Shown here piece by piece: positions 5,506 to 7,407 of a stretch of 7,407 bases of DNA. The DNA is taken from positions 1 to 7,407 of the forward strand of contig JBEKAR010000082.1 in the NCBI GenBank assembly GCA_050015815.1. The letters are read 5' to 3'. The notes beneath the pieces were generated by a model. That model was given only the letters and a program-made list of their open reading frames with translations, was not told the origin of the DNA and made no database searches. The translations under genes were made by a program, and so were the position numbers. Position 1 is the stretch's first letter, and every line of letters starts with the position of its first letter. The DNA comes from JAJRAL01 sp050015815. Lineage in GTDB: Archaea > Thermoplasmatota > Thermoplasmata > Methanomassiliicoccales > UBA472.

Positions 5506-6720
5506 TTAGTTGTATGCGGTCTCCCCGTGCTGTATGAGATCAGCGCCTATCCGTTCTTCCTCTTTGGTCATCCTCAAAGGGGCTGCCCTCTTTAGGACGC
5601 TAATAGCGATGTATGTCACTCCGAAAGCGAATGCCATCACTACAACAACGGCCACCAGCTGGGCGATGAGCAGGCTCGCCCCTCCGCCGTAAAGCAGACC
5701 ATTCTGGCCATTCGCGTTGACCGCTACCGTGGCGAACAGGCCGGTCGCAAGCATGCCCCAGGTTCCAGCGATGCCATGGACACCCCAGACATCAAGCGCA
5801 TCGTCGAAGCCAAAGCGCCTTCGGGCGAGGATGCCCCCGTAGCAGAAGAGGCCTGCTCCGATGCCGATTGCTATGGCGCCAGAGGCGTCGATGTATCCTG
5901 CGGCAGGGGTCACCGCCGCCAGTCCCGCGATCGCACCTGAAATCATGCCCAATACGCCTGGTCTTCCCAGGTGAAGCCAGCTGACCAGCCCCCAAACCAT
6001 GGCTGCCGTGGCCGCTGCGATCTGACTCGTGACGAAGGCATTGGCCGCGACCGCACCCGAGCTGAGCGCGCTGCCGCCGTTGAATCCGAACCACCCGATC
6101 CAAAGCAGAGCACCGCCAAGTACCACCATGGGTATGTTGTGAGGCGTCTCTTGCCCGCTGGTTGGTATCCTCTTTCCGAGCACCAGAACCGCCGCCAGGA
6201 CCGAAAAGCCTGCCGTGATGTGCACCACGGAGCCGCCGGCGAAGTCAATCGCGCCGAGCTGCGCCAAGAAGCCCCCGCCCCAGATCCAGTGAGCGACGGG
6301 TAGATAGACAATGACTACCCAGATTGCCAGGAAGACGACGATCATCTTGAGCTTCATTCGCTCCGCTATGCCTCCGATGATGAGGGCGACGGTAATCATC
6401 GCGAACATGCCCTGGAACATCATGTAGAGAATCCCTGGTATTGACGGCGCATATGCCAAGGGCGTCGCGCCGACGCCCTTCAGCATCAACCAGTCAAGGT
6501 TGCCTAGCCAAGGTTTCCCCTGGGCACCGAATGCCAGGGAGAATCCGAATATCACCCAGATCAAAGTCACAATTCCGATTACTATGATGGTCTGGCCCAT
6601 CATCGAGAGAACGCTCTGCTTGCGCAACATGCCGCCGTAGAACATGCCCACTGCCGGCGTCATGATGAACACTAGAGCAGTCGATATGAGCAGCCACGCT
6701 GTATCGCCACTGTCGATCAT
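5506..6720 (-). CDS. amt: Ammonium transporter (Amt/MEP/Rh family)
   Basis: The product is a 404-residue channel that carries ammonium across the cell membrane as a homotrimer with 11 helices. Key residues by the AmtB pattern are all present: the Phe gate in FQGMFAM (Phe102 and Phe106), Asp159 with His167 in DFAGGSVVH, Trp210/Phe213/Ser217 in WFGFNGGS, and the second pore histidine His315 in DVWGVHG. The C-terminal tail (RMTKEEERIG...HGETAYN) is the usual cytoplasmic segment that meets GlnK. Length is normal. The ATG at 6718-6720 was chosen because a GGGAGGT ribosome site lies about 12 nt before it and MIDSGDTAW is the expected mature-like N-terminus. A longer reading to 6786 adds 22 basic residues unlike the family. 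GlnK follows after 24 nt. The probable promoter and operator lie at 6862-6926. Confidence 0.96.
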   Translation of the reverse strand: MIDSGDTAWLLISTALVFIMTPAVGMFYGGMLRKQSVLSMMGQTIIVIGIVTLIWVIFGFSLAFGAQGKPWLGNLDWLMLKGVGATPLAYAPSIPGILYMMFQGMFAMITVALIIGGIAERMKLKMIVVFLAIWVVIVYLPVAHWIWGGGFLAQLGAIDFAGGSVVHITAGFSVLAAVLVLGKRIPTSGQETPHNIPMVVLGGALLWIGWFGFNGGSALSSGAVAANAFVTSQIAAATAAMVWGLVSWLHLGRPGVLGMISGAIAGLAAVTPAAGYIDASGAIAIGIGAGLFCYGGILARRRFGFDDALDVWGVHGIAGTWGMLATGLFATVAVNANGQNGLLYGGGASLLIAQLVAVVVVMAFAFGVTYIAISVLKRAAPLRMTKEEERIGADLIQHGETAYN

Positions 6721-6730
6721 CTCGTCCACC

Positions 6731-6738
6731 TCCCAGTC
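6731..6738 (-). promoter_or_regulatory. Ribosome-binding site of amt
   Basis: On the minus strand GGGAGGTG stands about 10-12 nt before the ATG at 6720. It is a near-perfect anti-16S match and fixes that start in place of the longer open frame. Confidence 0.65.
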
Positions 6739-6861
6739 CCTGGCCGTCAGCCTGGAACGAGCCAACAGTCTTGAGCAAGACCGCATCGGCCCCCTGCTCC
6801 GATGTCAGACCTTCTTCCTGCTCGTTTGTCGGCCCTGTTAGAGCCCGAATGGAAACATAGC

Positions 6862-6876
6862 TAATTAATCTTACAT
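6862..6876 (-). promoter_or_regulatory. Probable TATA box of the amt-glnK operon
   Basis: On the minus strand ATTAATTA (6869-6862) follows the purine-rich GTAAG. It is the best TATA candidate upstream of amt. Initiation near 6840 would give a leader of about 120 nt, long for an archaeon but compatible with the strong ribosome-binding site before the ATG. Confidence 0.45.
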
Positions 6877-6881
6877 CCGCG

Positions 6882-6926
6882 AGACATTTAGACAATAACC
6901 GTCGCACTTGAGTGCGAAATGTCTAA
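6882..6926. promoter_or_regulatory. Nested palindrome upstream of amt, probable operator
   Basis: Three inverted pairs share one centre region. The inner pair TCGCACT (6902-6908) and AGTGCGA (6911-6917) is perfect with a 2-nt gap. TTAGACA (6888-6894) pairs with TGTCTAA (6920-6926), and AGACATTT (6882-6889) pairs with AAATGTCT (6917-6924). AGACA is also directly repeated at 6882-6886 and 6890-6894. The element sits about 12 nt upstream of the TATA candidate of the nitrogen operon, where a regulator would contact the pre-initiation complex. It does not match the GGAA-N6-TTCC site of NrpR. Confidence 0.6.
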
Positions 6927-7362
6927 CCATTCAGAGCCTCAGCGTGGCCGCGTTCACGAAAGAGAAAAGGGATGGGATGACGCTTGGTCCAGTACAGCGC
7001 TTCAGGAATGGGACTAGATGGGCCAGTCTCTTCGCTCCGAGAATCGGAATAAGTCGGTATCTTAGCCCTTCCCTCGGCTGTGAACCCGCTCTATCGAATC
7101 TCGAATCGAAGTGTGAAATCGACGGTGCAAAACGCCCCGATCACGGCATGAGACCCGGTTTCTTGTCGGATCTGGCCAGCATGGCGCGGGTTCCCCCCTC
7201 GCGCTCTATCCCGCCTCAGAATGTGGGTTTCCTGGGCTTCTTCTGCGGGTTTCTGGCAGTCTCTGCGGTTGATCGCCGCGCCAGATGCACCCGCTTTCCC
7301 TTTCTTCGAACGCCGGAGTGCATCAATCCTTCGATCCTCGAGAGTGGCCGAGCCCCTTGGCA
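6927..7362. other. Long region without a convincing gene, holding repeat copy C
   Basis: About 435 bp. Open frames exist on both strands but have no recognisable domain, run through repeat copy C, and show no start signals that fit. Repeat copy C lies at 7128-7200. Short direct repeats of TCGAATC (about 7094-7107) and gggtttc-ctgg variants (about 7224-7254) are visible. The region may be upstream DNA plus remnants of repeat elements, or may carry an RNA I cannot recognise. Confidence 0.5.
7128..7200 (+). repeat. Dispersed intergenic repeat, copy C
   Basis: It matches copy B over 7128-7190 (51 of 63 bases by manual count, no gaps) and copy A over CTGGCCAGC...CGGG...CC-CCC. The bases ACCCG (7153-7157) and CGGGT (7187-7191) can pair across 29 nt, and GCCA/TGGC inside (about 7175-7184) can form a small inner stem. 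The repeat has the same orientation as copies A and B. Confidence 0.75.
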
Positions 7363-7365
7363 CAT

Positions 7366-7378
7366 ATCTATATAACCC
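7366..7378 (+). promoter_or_regulatory. TATA box near the right edge
   Basis: CTATATAACCCC contains TATATAA at 7369-7375. Read on the plus strand, initiation would fall near 7400, so a gene or RNA probably begins at or just past the window end. The element is nearly symmetrical and could also serve the minus strand, where only a short basic open frame (7216-7365) follows. Confidence 0.4.
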
Positions 7379-7407
7379 CTAAGCTGCGACCGGGGTTCGG
7401 TGTGTTA

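Noticed and set aside
5140..5595. 151-residue plus-strand frame over glnK
   Set aside because: It lies antisense to a P-II gene with full family motifs and a ribosome site, and has no features of its own.
6751..6860. NrpR-type operator (GGAA-N6-TTCC) upstream of amt
   Set aside because: GGAA occurs at 6754 and 6851, but no TTCC follows at the required spacing.
7091..7363. 90-residue minus-strand open frame, and a 49-residue basic frame at 7216-7365
   Set aside because: Low-complexity basic composition, overlap with the repeat or the gap, and no ribosome-binding site at the start. The TATA element is too close to the first start codons.
6908..7375. 155-residue plus-strand open frame over the right-hand gap
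   Set aside because: It starts inside the palindrome upstream of amt, has no recognisable domain or membrane pattern, and runs through repeat copy C, whose differences from copy B do not favour third codon positions.

Overview
The window looks like chromosomal DNA from an archaeon, most likely an uncultivated member of the Thermoplasmatota. The grounds are TATA/BRE-like promoter elements instead of bacterial -10/-35 boxes, apparently near-leaderless starts, a membrane protein with an N-terminal CxxC zinc ribbon, several small signal-anchored surface proteins, and heavy use of AGG/AGA arginine codons in a fairly GC-rich sequence. The phylum is an inference, because there is no rRNA or other marker gene here.

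Layout. Positions 1-1129 (minus strand) hold two single-pass surface-exposed proteins of unknown function, the first cut off by the window edge. Positions 1322-1717 (plus) hold a DUF1801 protein. After about 320 bp without a gene, 2042-3907 (plus) is a tight three-gene operon: an ABC transporter ATPase of the NatA/CcmA type, an ABC-2 type permease (ATGA overlap), and a small two-helix membrane protein. Positions 4104-4793 (minus) encode a zinc-ribbon/transmembrane/ectodomain protein whose ectodomain starts like that of the first protein. Positions 5152-6720 (minus) are a textbook ammonium-transport operon, amt followed 24 nt later by the P-II regulator glnK. The last ~690 bp hold no convincing gene.

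How the genes work together. Amt brings ammonium in, and GlnK should bind and gate it according to ATP/ADP and 2-oxoglutarate. GlnK keeps the ligand residues but has Phe in place of the Tyr51 used for uridylylation in enteric bacteria. The ABC ATPase and permease form a likely exporter, with the small third protein a possible accessory. The surface proteins and the DUF1801 protein have no visible link to these.

The most interesting non-coding signals are a dispersed repeat in the gaps around 3.9, 4.95 and 7.13 kb, with a conserved CCCG...CGGG pairing, and a nested palindrome just upstream of the amt TATA box that looks like a regulator-binding site. I do not see a CRISPR array, transposase, toxin-antitoxin pair, defence island or other clearly new multi-gene system.
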